A DNA stretch of 64,000 bases, from the NCBI GenBank assembly GCA_026826555.1, contig JAKSZT010053837.1, forward strand, positions 3,475,687-3,539,686, in the 5' to 3' direction. Shown in pieces: positions 10,202 to 21,934 of the stretch (the first letter of the stretch is position 1; each line of letters starts with the position of its first letter). The position numbers were made by a program, and so were the translations under genes. The notes beneath the pieces were generated by a model. The model did no database searches. It saw only the letters and a list, made by a program, of their open reading frames with translations, and was not told the origin of the DNA. This DNA is from Tolypeutes matacus. Lineage: Eukaryota; Chordata; Mammalia; Cingulata; Chlamyphoridae.

Positions 10202-12615
10202 TTACTACTAACTATAGCCCATACCTTAATCTGGTGTATGTATTTTGTCCCAACCCACCTGATTATTAATACCCTGTATTAGTATTATACATTTGTTTTG
10301 GTTCATATTTGTCCTGTTAACCACAGTCCATTTTATACTACTGGATTCCCTGTGTTATACAGCCCCATGGTTTGTACAACCCATGCAAAGTGCACACTCA
10401 GTGGCTCTCATCACCTTAGTCAATTTTAGAATGTTTTCATTATCCCAAAATGAAAAATCTCACGCCCCCTATATTTATCTCTTAGATTTAATATATCTTC
10501 TTTGCCATTGCTGCAAAAATATTACAATATTACTGTTAACTATCTTGCATAAGTTACATGAGTTATAATTTTCCTATGTATCACCATAACCTTAACACTT
10601 TGTAAAAGAAGAACATTCTTCAACCACCACTGAAATCACTGTTATACATACCCGAGGTTATTCTCTAGTTTCTTTTCATTTGACATTTGTGTCCACAGAA
10701 TATCACTTTCAGCCACAATCTCCTTTATAAATCAGCAGTGTTAGTTATAGTCACTAGAATGTGTTACGATCAACTCTATTCATTTCCACACTTTTACAAT
10801 AAAGCTTATTAAAAATTCTACATACATTGAGCATCAGCTCCCATTCTCAATCTACTTTCTATTTCCCAGTAACTGATACTCTTGAGTTTACTTCATGAGT
10901 TTATTCATCGTATTTAGTTCACATTAATGAGATCATACAGTATTTGTCCTTTTGTGTCTGGCTTATTTCACTCAACATAAAATTTTTCAAGGTTCATCCA
11001 TTTTGTGATATGCATCCTGATTTCATTTCTTCTTACAGCTGAATAGTATTCCATTATATTTATATACCACATTTTGTTTAGCATTCATCAGTTGATGGAC
11101 AGTTGGGCTGTTTCCATATTTTTTAGCAACTGTGAATAATGTTTCTATGAACATCAGTGTCAAATGTCAGTTTGTGTCCTTGCTTTCAGTTATTCTGAAT
11201 ATATTCCTAGTAACGGGTTTGCTGGATCATACAACAGTTCTATATTCAGCTTAGTGAGGTACTGCCAAACTGTTTTCCACATAGGCTGTACCACTCTACC
11301 TTCCCACCAACAGTGAAGGACTCTTCCTATTTTTCCACATCCTCTCCAGCATTTGTAGTTTCCTGTTTTTTTGCATTATTTTTTTTTATTATTTATTTTA
11401 AATGATGATGGTCATTCTGTAAGGTGTGAAATAGTATCTCATTGTAGTTTTGATTTGCATTCCCTAATAACTCATGATATTGAATATTTTTTCATGTGCT
11501 TTTTGGCTATTTTATCTCCTCTTTGGAGAAATGTCTACTCAGACTTTTGCCCATTTTTTAATTGGGTTGTTTGTCTTTTTATCATTGAGCTGTATGATCT
11601 CTTTACATAACATGAATATCAAACCCTTATCAGAGATATGGTTTCCAAATATTTTCTCCCATTGAGTAGGCTGCCTTTTACTTTCTTGACAAAGCCTTTT
11701 GAAGAACAAAAGTGTTTAATTTTGAGGAGATCCCATTTATACATTTTTTTCCTTTCATTGCTCATGCTTTGGGTGTAAGGTTTAAGAAACTACTACCTAC
11801 CACAAAATCTTGAAGATGTTTTCCTACATTTTCATCTAGGAGTTTTATGGTTGTAGCTTTTATATTTAGGCCCTTGATCCATGTAGAGTTAATTTTTGTA
11901 TAAGATGTGAGATAGGAGTCCTCTTTGTTTCTTTTGGACATGGATATCCAGTTCTCCAAACACCATTTGTTAAATAGACTGTTCTGGCCCAGTTGGATGG
12001 GCTTGACAGCCTTGTCAAAAATGACTTGACCATAGATGTAACTATTTCTAAATCCTTGATTCTTTTCCATTGGTCAATATGCCCATCTTTATGCCAGTAT
12101 CATACTGTTTTTGCCATTGTAGCTAAGTAATATGATTTAAAGTCAGGAACTGAGAGTCCTCCAACTTCATTCTTCTAAGACATTTGTAGCTATTCCAAAT
12201 AAATTGGCTTTTACATTTCTGCAAAAGAAAAAAAGGCTGCTGGGATTTTTATTAGGATTGCATTGATCTGTAAATTAGTTTGGGTAGAATTTACATCTTA
12301 ATGATATTTAGTCATCCAATCCATGAACACGGAATGTCTTTCCATTTATTAGATCTACTTTGGTTTAGTTAGCAATGTTTTGTAGTTTTCTGAATATAGG
12401 TCCTTTATGATCTTAGTTCCTAAATATATCATTATTTTAGTTGCTATTATAAATGGAATTTATTTCTGACTACCTCCTCTGATTTCTCACCAGTAGTATA
12501 TAGAAATGCTACTTATTTTAGCATATTAATCTTGTATCCCACCACACTGCTGAACTCGTCTATTAATTCTGCTAGCTTTGTTGTGTATTTTGGGGGATTT
12601 TCTAGATATAGGATC

Positions 12616-13132
12616 TGTAACCGTTGGCCAATTTGATGTAATTATGAATTCCAAAAATATAATTGGATCATTTTTGTAAACTGATGTGTTAATCTGGGCA
12701 TGATTAGGTTAGGATTAGGGCATTGAGCCCCGCCCCTTGGTAGGTGGGGAATCGAATATAAAAGGCAAGGCAAAGAACAGAGTTGAAGCAGTCTTTTGAG
12801 AAGCAGTTTGATGTTGGAAAGAAGGCCCCAGGAGAAGAGAAGCAAGCCGTTTGCCTGATGGTCTACAGCTGACCTTGTGGAGGAAACAGGAGCTAAGCCC
12901 AGATAGAAACGCAGCCCCGGGAAGAGAGGAACCCCAGAAGCCTGAACCCTGGCAAACAATGGCAGCTGTCTTGCTCTAACACTTGGCAATGGACTGTGGT
13001 GAGAGAAGAAACTTAATGCTTTATGGCCTGGTATCTGTGGACTTCTACCCCAAATACCCTTTATGATACCCTTTATAAAGACCAACCCATTTTTGGTATT
13101 TCACATTAGCACCCCGTTGGCTGACTAATACA
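12616..13132 (+). mobile_element. Solo MaLR-type LTR
   Basis: 517 bp, TG...CA ends (TGTAACCG... GACTAATACA), with a perfect 5-bp target duplication GGATC (12611-12615 and 13133-13137) in the L1 ORF2 sequence. A CCCCTTGGTAGGTGGGG block precedes a good TATA box, TATAAAA at 12757-12763. The AATAAA seen in the related LTRs at 23.2 and 59.2 kb is mutated here. ERVL-MaLR LTRs make 5-bp duplications and end in ...GACTAATACA. This is the most diverged of the three copies in the window. Confidence 0.88.
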
Positions 13133-13780
13133 GGATCATATCATCAGCGAGTAGCAACACTTTACTTCTTCCTTTCCTATTTGGGTGCCTTTTATTTCTT
13201 TATCTTGCCCAAATGCTGTAGCTAAAACTTCTAGCACAATATTGAATAATAGTGGTGACGGTAGACGTCCTTGTCTTGTCCTGATCTCAACAGGAAAGCT
13301 TTCAGTCTTTCACTACTTAGTATAATGCTAGCTGTGGGTTTTTCACACATGTACTTTACCATATGCTGCTTACCCTCTATTCCCATATTTTGGAGTGTTT
13401 ATCAAAAAATAATGCTGTATTTTGTCAAATGCATTTTCTGCATCAATTGAGAGGATCATGTGATTTTTCATCTTCAGTTATTAATGTGGTTTATTACAAA
13501 TTGATTTTCTGGTGTTGAACTACCCTTGCATATCTGGGATAAAACCCTCTTGATCATGGTGTATATTTCTTTCAATGTGCTTTTGGATTTGATTTACAAC
13601 TTATGTAGAGGATTTTTGCATCTATATTCATTAGAGAAATTGGTCTGTAATTTTCTTTTTTTTTTTTTTTTTGTAGTATCTTTATCTGGTTTTGTATTAG
13701 GGTGATGATGGTTTCATAGAATGAGTTTGGAAATGTTCTTTTCTGTTCAATTTTTTGGAAGAGCTTGAGCAAGATTGTTA

Positions 13781-14221
13781 TTAAATAGTTTTGGATGATG
13801 GGTAGAATTCAACTGTGAAGCCATCTGGTCCTGAGCTTTGCATCTTTGGGAGGTTTTTGATGATTGTCTCGATCTCTTTACTGGTAATTGACGTGTTGAG
13901 CTCTTCTATTTCTTCTAGAGTCAGTGTGGGTTGTTTGTGTGTTTCTAACAATTTGTCCATTTCATCTACATTGTCTAGTTTGTTGGCCCTCCCGCTTCCC
14001 AGGGAGGGAAGTTTGTTGTTTCTTCCTCTTCCCAGGGAGGAAAACTTCTGTTCCCTTCTCAGCTGGCTGCACTGAGCCACATGTTTAATCCAGGCCATTC
14101 GCCTTGAGGCTGCGGATGGAATGTGGTGCCATTCCCAGCCACAGGGTTTAGTAAGCTTCTTTGTCTCTCTGTCCCTTGCCCTCTGGGGGGGGTGTGTGTG
14201 CAGCACTCTCCTGGTCTTCAT
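13781..14221 (-). pseudogene. Open frame fusing L1 5' UTR to ORF2 across a deletion
   Basis: A 146-codon open frame. Its first ~75 residues come from 5' UTR sequence (basic, with RARDRETKK). From about residue 78 it reads typical L1 ORF2 text just N-terminal to the RT palm ([30 protein letters not shown]). It is created by the deletion that removed ORF1 and the endonuclease domain. No evidence of expression; it is listed because it defines the breakpoint near 13985. Confidence 0.6.
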
Positions 14222-14506
14222 AGCCCCATAGTAGGTCTCTCAGACAGCTTTTTGCCCCTCCTCCATTGTTTCTGTAGAGAGTTGAGCCCTGCCTACCTAT
14301 TCCAATAGCATCTTCCTGGAAGTCACCCGACCCTGCCATTTATAATCTGCCTTTTTTAAAATTCAGCATTCACCCTATTACTGTAACCCTTAACTGTCTT
14401 CCAGAGCTTTGAGAAAAATGGTTCTGCCAGTTTTTGTTTGTTGCTGATAGCTTCTGTGAAGGGATGAGCCCTGGAGTGTCTCGCTCTGCCATCTTGATCC
14501 CTCATC

Positions 14507-15599
14507 TCTGCTGATATTTTAAAGACTGAATCCTAAAACTTGCTCCAAGCTCTGATTCATCTGACTCCCTAAAACTGCATTCTCTTTCATGGAACTAGTG
14601 AATTCAAAGCTCAGAATAACAGTTATCAGCGATGAGAACCTGGAGTCAGAACTGAGCAAAAATCCCCTATCCCTTGAGAATTATTCAGTCAGTTCTGGTC
14701 TTTGTTCAATATTCAAATGAACTTGACCAACATTGATCAATGACTAGCATTTGGCCTATATCTAAGTGCCCTGTCCAAATAAATTTGATGAACTTGTTTA
14801 GAACAGGTTTTGAATTTCAGCTAAACAGCCCTATTTTAAAATAACTAACATACTCTGTTTCACCACTGTTATCAATAAAATACTCATGAAGCCTGTACAC
14901 ACCCTGATTTCTAATCATAAGACCAACTACTGAAGAAGCATGTGCTCCTGTTTTTACTGTGCTGGTGAAGAATTATGCAGAAGACAGATGGCCATGGGGG
15001 GTAACAAGGACCACTAAAAATTATATTTCCAAAAGTAACAGCAAAAAACCCTTCATTTGTAATGTGTCAAGTGAAAAGAGCAACATGAAAAAATGTGATT
15101 CCAAATCCTATAATCAATAGAAAAAAGGTAGGAATACATATACCAAAATGTGAGATGAAAAACATTCATTAAATCCTTTGTTTAATCATTATGAGTTAAT
15201 GCCAAACAGTAAAACTTAAGCCTATACAGACCCCATTACCATGAGCTACCTGGAAACCTGTGAAAAGATATGCATCAGCATTTCTTTATTCAATAAAAAT
15301 GTGCCTGCAAAGCTACACAGAAAGCACAATTCTATAAACCTATTCCATAGATATTTGAAAAACATCTATTCTGAAGCACATCATTGTAGCTTGCTATTTA
15401 AAACTATCATTTTGAGAAACTAATGACCTATAGGGAAAAAAGATCAGAAAATCAACCAAAAGCAAAAAATAAAAAGCAATTTAATATGATGTTTTTAAAG
15501 GAAGGGTGGGGGCGGCTTTCATTCATTGCATTTATAAACTGATGGTAAGGAACACAAAGTTATGTTCATAAATTTAATAACTTAAAATATACTGCAGAT
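14507..15599. other. Unique AT-rich DNA, no gene seen
   Basis: No exon, RNA gene or repeat family recognised in this stretch. The longest plus-strand open frame (about 60 codons at 15241) has no domain. Confidence 0.45.
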
Positions 15600-16185
15600 A
15601 TAAGCAGAAAATTAGCAAAAGAGAGACTACAAATTAACAAACATATGGAATATTATTCAATGTCTGTTAATTACAGAAATATAACTTAAGACAGTTAAGA
15701 TAAAAATTAAATGGAGTGTAATTTTGACCTATCAAATCATAAAGCTTTTTTTATTTAACTAGTTTATAGAGGGGAATAGCCAATACTGGCAAAGGTGTGG
15801 TAGAAATCAGCACTTTCATATATTGCTGTAGGGAGTATAAATTGATATAACCATTTTGAAAAGCCATTTGGCATTATGTAGTAAGAGCCTTAAAAATGTT
15901 CATACCTTTGACCCTGTAATTCAATTTCTGGGCATCTGTCCTAAGGAAATAATGAAAAATACTGATAGAAAAGCTTTACACACCAAAATGTTCACTGCAG
16001 CATCATTTATAATAATGAAAAATTGAAAGTAATTAAATGGCCGACAGTAAGAAGGTGGTTAAGTAAATTATGCTATAGCTGTATGACAGAATATTAAATA
16101 GTCTAAAAAATTATGTTTACCAAGAGTTTTTAATAACACAGAAAAACACTTATGCTGTGATGTTAAATCAAGAAAAGCAGCACAG

Positions 16186-16331
16186 GGGAATGGATGTGGC
16201 TCAAGAGGCTGAGTGCCTGCTTCCCACAAGGAAAGTCCCAGGTTCGGTTCCTGGTGCCTCCTAATAAAAACAAAATCAAACAACAAGCAAAACAAATGGA
16301 AAAGGAAAAAAAAAAAAAAAAAACACAACTC
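16186..16331 (+). mobile_element. DAS-type SINE, first of a pair
   Basis: GGGAATGGATGTGGCTCAAG head, box B GGTTCGGTTCC, end GGTGCCTCC, then an A-rich tail with a pure A run at about 16303-16322 and the linker CACAACTCA. The pair shares a target duplication: GCAGCACAG at 16177-16185 and ACAGCACAG at 16433-16441 (8 of 9 match). Confidence 0.88.
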
Positions 16332-16432
16332 AGGGGAGCCAATGTGGCTCATTGGTTGAGCATCAGCTTCCCACATACAAGGTGTCGGGTTCAATGCCCG
16401 GCCTGGGTACCTCAAAAAAAAAAAAAAAAAAG
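16332..16432 (+). mobile_element. DAS-type SINE, second of a pair
   Basis: GGGGAGCCAATGTGGCTCAT head, GTCGGGTTCAATGCCCGGC box B region with a GGCCTGGGTACCTC end, then 17-18 A residues. It differs from the first unit in both boxes, so it is not a simple tandem copy of it. It lies inside the same target duplication as the first SINE. Confidence 0.88.
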
Positions 16433-16478
16433 ACAGCACAGAAACTGGTATGATTCCATCTCTATACAAATGCATTGG

Positions 16479-16981
16479 ATTTGCACACCAATGTTCATAG
16501 CAGCATTATTCTCAACTGCTAAAAGATGGAAGCAAGCTAAATGTCTACCAACCATGAGCAGATAAACAAAATGTGGTATATATACACAATGGAATATTCT
16601 TCCACCATAAAAAGGAATGAAGTTCCCATACATACAACAACATGGATGAACCCTGAAGACATAATGTTGAGTGAAATAAGCCAGACAGAAAAGGACAAAT
16701 ATTGTTTTATCTCACTGATATGGGATAATTAGAATAAGCAAATTCAGAGAGTCGGAATCTAGAATATAGGTTGCCAAGGGATGGTGAAGGGGTTGGTCAT
16801 AGAGTATTAAGACTTAAAAGGTACAGAGTTTTTGGGGGGATGATGAAAAAGGTTTGGTAATGAATGATGGTTTGGGTAGCACAACATTGTGAATATAATT
16901 AACAGCACTGAATTATATATTTGAATGTAGTAAAGGGGAAATCTTAGGTTGTATATATGTTATTAGAATTAAAAGAAATTT
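16479..16981 (+). mobile_element. 5'-truncated L1 with target duplication
   Basis: The last ~80 codons of ORF2 are readable (HEQINKMWYIYTMEYSSTIK, then SEISQTEKDKY), followed by a short 3' UTR. The target duplication is AAATGCATTGG (16468-16478) against AAATACATTGG (16982-16992), 10 of 11. It interrupts the 3' UTR of the older L1 at 15600-17150, so it is younger than that element. Confidence 0.9.
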
Positions 16982-17150
16982 AAATACATTGGGAAAATGC
17001 GAGGAGGAAATACACCAAAATGTTAACATCAATTATTTTGTTGGAATTTGAGTGATTTTTTTCTTCTTTCTGTCAACTTTTCTACTTTTTCCAATTATTG
17101 TACAATGATTACACTACTTTCATGACCAGAAAAAAATTAAAGTTATATAT

Positions 17151-17625
17151 TATATATATTTCAAGTATTCATACCAGTCATTTAATAAAGAGAGATAGAG
17201 AAGGGAGGAAGAATAAAGTTGAAATGAAGCAGTGAGATAAATCAATGGAGTATCAGACTCTTCCTGTCATCTTTTAGGTACTGCCACTAAATTTTTTAAG
17301 GTCATGTTGTGATTTAGCAATTTCAACATATGAAACATTTACCCCATTAGCTGAATAAAATTAAGTGCACAAATCTGACTTGGGTCACATATTTCCTACT
17401 CCTGACTTAAAGGAATCATATAATGAATCATTTCTGAAAGAATCATTTCTGTAAAGCAAGAGTCATGATCTAATTTTGAATTACCGTATTTATTTAAAGT
17501 GCTCTACCCTCTTTCGTGTGCATATAAAGGCATGTCCATATTGTATAAATATTGTAAATGTGTGTGTGCATTGTGTAGACACAGACTAAAGAACATGAGA
17601 GCAACTAAGAGTTACATGGGTTGAT
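17151..17625. other. Unique sequence, no gene seen
   Basis: AT-rich; no exon or repeat family recognised. Confidence 0.45.
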
Positions 17626-17745
17626 TCAGTTCGACCCCCTTTATTTGCCAGAGGAAGAAACAGCCCCAAAGAAATTAAGAGGTTTAGAAACTTGCCAGGG
17701 TCACTTGGCAAAGCTTGGACTAACTGCAGTCTGTGTGTGTAGACT
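17626..17745 (-). repeat. MIR fragment (minus strand)
   Basis: Contains the reverse MIR core order CCAGAGGAAGAAACAGCCCC, AAATTAAGAGGTTTAGAAAC, TTGCCAGGGTCACTTGG. Short, diverged. Confidence 0.6.
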
Positions 17746-17865
17746 ACCAGCTTGGAGGCTCTCACTAATTTTCTACTGCCCAGTTTTCACACCAGTGTAA
17801 GGAGCTAGAAAGATGAAATAAAGCTGCAGTAGCACCCAACTCCTACCCAAGAAATGTGCACTTTC

Positions 17866-17920
17866 AGGACCAGGGTTCGATCCCCGGTACCTCCCGGTAA
17901 AAAAATAAAATAAAATAAAG
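17866..17920 (+). mobile_element. 3' fragment of a DAS-type SINE
   Basis: Only box B and the end survive: GGGTTCGATCCCCGGTACCTCC, followed by a (TAAAA)n tail. 5'-truncated, and I see no convincing target duplication. Confidence 0.75.
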
Positions 17921-19257
17921 CATTTTAGATAATGAAGGGACTTCAATCGCTACTGCAAAACGTGTGGCTGAGCTCTTTGATGGTGTGTGAGTGTCCTGGT
18001 GGTCGCTAATCACTCAGTTAGCAGAGTAAGCCGTGCAGAGGCTAAAGCAGTGTTTGTTTGTGTTCTAAGATCAAAACAGCTTTTTCCAAAAGTTGAAAGG
18101 CAAAGAATTTCAGAAGTATTTGAGAAATGACAGAAAAGTGAGTTAATAATATAAACGGAACTCTCTCTAGACAGTCGTAGACTGTTCTTGCACAACCTTG
18201 GGCTAGCCAGCCCCTGCTCTGTAATCCTTGACTGCCACAATTAACACATGCAAAGCACTTCAAGGTGACTTAAGAAGCTTCCGGCCTTCGGGCTTCCAAA
18301 AGTGATTTTGAACATAGACCTTTAGATCTTCCCAGGCTAGGTCAGTTCTGGCTTTGAGGTCTGAGAAGGTGTCTGCTGGCTTAAAAGTTCTCATGCCTAT
18401 AGATCAGGTGGCATTGTAGGTAGCAGAAGTTTACTAAAGTATGACTTAAACCACTTTGGCAGAATATTTAAACTCTGTTTTTATATACAATAACGGGCTT
18501 TTGTCAATTAAATGTATGTGCGCATATTATATATTTTTTATATTACATCTACGCTATTTAGACAAATTCCATATGCAAATATTTTCTACTTATAGAAAGT
18601 CCATGTGGATAATGAAATAGAAAATAAAGTAGGTAAACAGAGGACCAAAGTGTGATATCAGAGAAGAGGTGAAGCGTAGCAGACGGCCGTGCCAATGAGA
18701 CAGTAAACGCGGAGCTGAGAACAGCAGGATCACGCCAAGGGAAATGAGTAATAGTGAAGGCGACTGGCGACAGGAGCGCGGCGCTGACGAAGCTAAGGTG
18801 CAGGACGAGCTGGGCTCCGACAAACCCAGGGAGGAGGGTAATTAAAGATCAAGGCAGGCGTTTGGAATAGAATCAAGAAGAGAACAGTGGGCCAGTCCTT
18901 CAGGGCTGCAGCAGCACACTGGCTAGAGAAGGCATGCCCAGGGGCCAAAGTTAAGAAAACACGGACAGGAGTGGTCTTCGTAAAACTTGAAACATGTCTC
19001 CAAAATGAATAAGACAGCTACACGGTAATGATTTCCAAAAGTCATTCTAAAAAATCCATTCCATTATTTTAAAATACCCATATGGTGATCTCAGGGCTCT
19101 GTGGACAAGCAAGGTCCTTGAAAAAGAAAAATCCACCATATAAGATGTGTTTGGGGGGAGAGGGGCCCTTCAGGTCTCTAAACGTAAAGCTTATAATCAC
19201 TTTATGAGCAAGTTAAATTATATATTGCATCCTTTACTATCTAGCAAGGGCTGTAGA
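17921..19257. other. Unique sequence with a local CpG cluster, no gene seen
   Basis: No recognised exon or repeat. Positions 18655-18835 hold about 14 CpG dinucleotides in 180 bp (for example CGCGGCGCTGACG near 18778), far denser than the rest of the window. No splice-bounded open frame goes with it. Confidence 0.45.
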
Positions 19258-19400
19258 TAGGGCTAGCCTGGCTTAGACATCGACCAGCTGGGTGACCTTG
19301 AGCAAGGTGCTTAAGCTCTCTGAGCCACAATTTTTTCACCTATGAAACAGATATAATCCTTACTTTGCGGAACCACATAGAGAGATTCTGGAACATCTGT
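19258..19400 (+). repeat. MIR SINE (plus strand)
   Basis: CAGCTGGGTGACCTTGAGCA, AGGTGCTTAAGCTCTCTGAG and the CACAATTTTTTCACCTATGA core follow the MIR consensus order from the tRNA-related part into the core. Confidence 0.85.
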
Positions 19401-19994
19401 CCCCTTCACAGATATTAGTAATGAGGAGGAGGAAGAGGAGATGGAAGTGGAGGATGTTACTTATTTCTAGTATGGGAGGAATTTGAATTTCTCCTTTCCT
19501 TGCGCTCTGCCACCACTCCCCGCCTCCCACCTCCCGCACAGCTCTCTGAAAAACGGCCAAGAACAAGGGGGAAAGCCTGATGTGTTAGAAAAGTTTCTCA
19601 CCGACTGAGTATATTTCCTTAGAACTTCTCACTTTATCAGCCTCACTCGTGCCTCTCTCATGCAGGGAAATCACGGCCCCAGCCTGCCCAGAGCCCCACT
19701 GCAGGACTATCCGCATCGCTCCATCCCTTCTCAGTTAGCATCCTCTAAATAAAAGATGCCCTCCCTCTACCCCCACCATCATCACTTCCCCCCCCCATCC
19801 CCCACCCTGCTGCACTGGTGAAGCCAAAAGTTACAAACGAGCAGGTGCAGAAGGGAGGAGCACCATTGTGTAGTAGAGAACAGAAGACTATCAGCTAAGA
19901 GACTCCCAAATCTTTAATATTTGACAAGAGTACAGATTAAAATATTAACCTCCTTACCTATCGTTTCCCAAGAAATGTCTTCCGAAGCCGTCTG
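19401..19994. other. Unique sequence, no gene seen
   Basis: No gene or repeat recognised; a C-rich run lies at about 19787-19803. Confidence 0.45.
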
Positions 19995-20165
19995 CATTCT
20001 AACTCTGTTTTCAGCCTCTGAGAAGTGTGGGCTCTCCCCCTGTGTCAGGAGCGCTGGGACCCTTGGAGGTATAGCTATGTGACCGGGGACAAGATACTTG
20101 GCTCTCTGGACCTCAGATTACCCCCTCTAGAAAATAAGGATGTTTTATCAGGTCATCTTAAAGGT
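19995..20165 (+). repeat. MIR SINE fragment (plus strand)
   Basis: GCTATGTGACCGGGGACAAG, ATACTTGGCTCTCTGGACCT, CAGATTACCCCCTCTAGAAA and AATAAGGATG follow the MIR order. Confidence 0.65.
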
Positions 20166-20654
20166 CTTTTCCTGAATAAACAATCTATGAGTCTTTAAAC
20201 ACCACTTTTAAATGACATTAATAAAGCAGAAAAGATTGATAAATTGATAGACGATGGATAATGATAGCATTTGGGGGGATCACAATAATTGAGTATGGCT
20301 CAATTATTTGGTTCTACTGGAGAAGTATGTCCTGGGCCCAGATTATCTTAACAACTCAATCCTTATTGCCTAGCCCTCCTACCGTTCACCTCCCACTACC
20401 ATGCTCTTCGTAATCGAGAGAGAGCTACTGGCTCTGCCAATGAGGCTTGTGTTTAACAAGGAGAAAAAGAGACAATAACAATGAATATGCACCTGGGTTG
20501 AGTGTATTACCCTTCTTTGCTCCCTTCTGAGCTAAAGGAACTGAAGGGCTGCAAATGGGACACATCAGGGTCTGATATGGAGATCGAGGAATTTTCCAGA
20601 TCATTATTTCTAGGTCCATATAGTCTGGATGAATAGTACTATTTCTAGGGGAAA
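20166..20654. other. Unique sequence, no gene seen
   Basis: No exon or repeat family recognised. Confidence 0.45.
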
Positions 20655-20862
20655 TAATGATAATACTAATAATACCATTTATTGAATACTCTGTTATGTG
20701 CCAGGCACTATGCTGTACCATTCATACATGTGATTGCATTGCACAAAGCTTTATAGAGATAGGTTAAATAACCAAAGTCCACACGGCTGATAAATGGCAG
20801 AGTAAGGATTTATTTGCACCCAAGTCCATCTGATTCCAAGGCTGGCACTTTTAACCACAAGG
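20655..20862 (-). repeat. MIR SINE (minus strand)
   Basis: TTATTGAATACTCTGTTATG, TGCCAGGCACTATGCTGTAC, then AGCTTTATAGAGATAGGTTAA and the tRNA-related end TTGCACCCAAGTCCATCTGA. Nearly complete in reverse orientation. Confidence 0.8.
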
Positions 20863-21004
20863 GAACACTTCTCTTGGTTGCAACCGTATGGCCAGATGTG
20901 GCTGGATCATTCTGCTTCCTGGATGTGGGGAGAGGGCAGCAGGCATAGGACAAATGTGGCCCTGCCTTGTCTGCCTATTGCATTTCCTGTCATATGCTCT
21001 GGTG

Positions 21005-21222
21005 CAAATAATAATATCAATAAGAGCAACAACATTTACTACTTCTCCTGCTATCACTTACTGAGAATCATGTTGTGTCAGATACTGCACCAAGCAATTT
21101 ATTTATGTAAGAATTATTTCCCCCATTTTACAGACGAGAAAACTTAAAACTCAGTGATTTCCCTCAGGTAATAATAGCTTACAATTTGGAACCCAACACT
21201 GTCTGTCTCAACCCAAAATACA
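21005..21222 (-). repeat. MIR SINE (minus strand)
   Basis: ACAACATTTACTACTTCTCC, TTACTGAGAATCATGTTGTG, CCCCCATTTTACAGACGAGA and TTGGAACCCAACACTGTCTG match the reverse MIR order. The CCCCATTTTACAGA core is very well preserved. Confidence 0.85.
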
Positions 21223-21934
21223 TTACGGAAGATTTGAATGCTGAAATCAAGGCCACACTAATCAAATCGACATATGACACTAACTTGTGCGGGGGCCCCT
21301 AACCCCTTCAAAGCCAAAAGAACAACAACAACAAAAAAAAAAAACATCAACAACCAAAAGTAGCTTTTTTAAATTGGAAAAACTATCCTCAAAAATGTTC
21401 AGTGGAAATAAGACAAGATGCCATGACCTGGCAAGAGTCAAAAGTAGGTGGGTCAGTGCCAAGTTGAGGAGTATTTACTGTCAGGGCATCAGAGAAGCGG
21501 CTAACATAAATCATGTTCAGTGCAGACGAAAAGGAAGACAGGCGTGCACGTGCAGGGGCTCACTCCCTGGGCCGGAGCAGCTCTGCTAGGCTCTACAGCT
21601 AGTGGCTAAAAGGCTCAGACACGTACTAAGGAATCTATAAATATTAGACAGGATTTTCTATGTCAATATAAGAGGTTAAACCAAGGGATTCATCTGTAAT
21701 TAAATAAATCAAAAGAGAAAACTGCCAACCATCCACACTTCCTGTGGAGTGGTATAAACAAAAAACAGCATGTTAAGGTATTGAAAACGTAGTCTTATTC
21801 TATCTGGCGCTAGAACCTATGGGCACATAACTATGGCCAAGCTTTCTTTCAAGAAATCCAGAGCTGTGCTTTGTAGAAGGCATTATTCTACCAAGACTTT
21901 TCTAAACTGAAGAATAATTTCACAACAGCCTTCA
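21223..21934. other. Unique sequence, no gene seen
   Basis: No exon or repeat family. A short poly(A)-like run lies at about 21329-21342. Confidence 0.45.

Larger units (their letters stand above)
9837..14506 (-). mobile_element. Minus-strand L1 with internal deletion
   Basis: The 3' UTR lies at 9837 to about 10920, the ORF2 C-terminus at about 11000 (reverse complement of a ...GGAATACTATT... tail), and ORF2 continues to about 13985. There it jumps directly to 5' UTR sequence ending at 14506, whose 5' end on the minus strand is GGGATCAAGATGGCAGAGCG with a YY1-like AAGATGGC core. ORF1 and the endonuclease half of ORF2 are absent: the junction corresponds to about 54760 of the fuller L1 at 50.5-58.5 kb. 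The RT motif keeps LADD (13140-13148 for ADD), but an LTR has inserted right beside it. Many stops; an internal poly(A) expansion lies at 13653-13671. It cannot retrotranspose autonomously. Confidence 0.85.
15600..17150 (+). mobile_element. Old L1 (L1M-class) 3' end, nested host
   Basis: Reads through the ORF2 C-terminal region (CAAAGGTGTGG, TTTGACCCTGTAATTCAATT, GTTCACTGCAGCATCATTTA, a decayed ATGGCC...TTAAATAAATTATG) and resumes after insertions with the L1M 3' UTR text CACCAAAATGTTAACA and CAATTATTGTACAATGATTA, ending at an A-rich tail near 17145. It is broken by two SINEs (16186-16432) and a younger L1 tail (16479-16981). Diverged and non-coding. Confidence 0.8.

Noticed and set aside
12642..13085. 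147-codon minus-strand open frame
   Set aside because: It lies antisense within the solo LTR and is a chance frame.
16194..16565. 123-codon frame spanning SINEs and L1
   Set aside because: It runs across two SINE poly(A) tracts (poly-Lys) into L1 sequence; no protein is likely.
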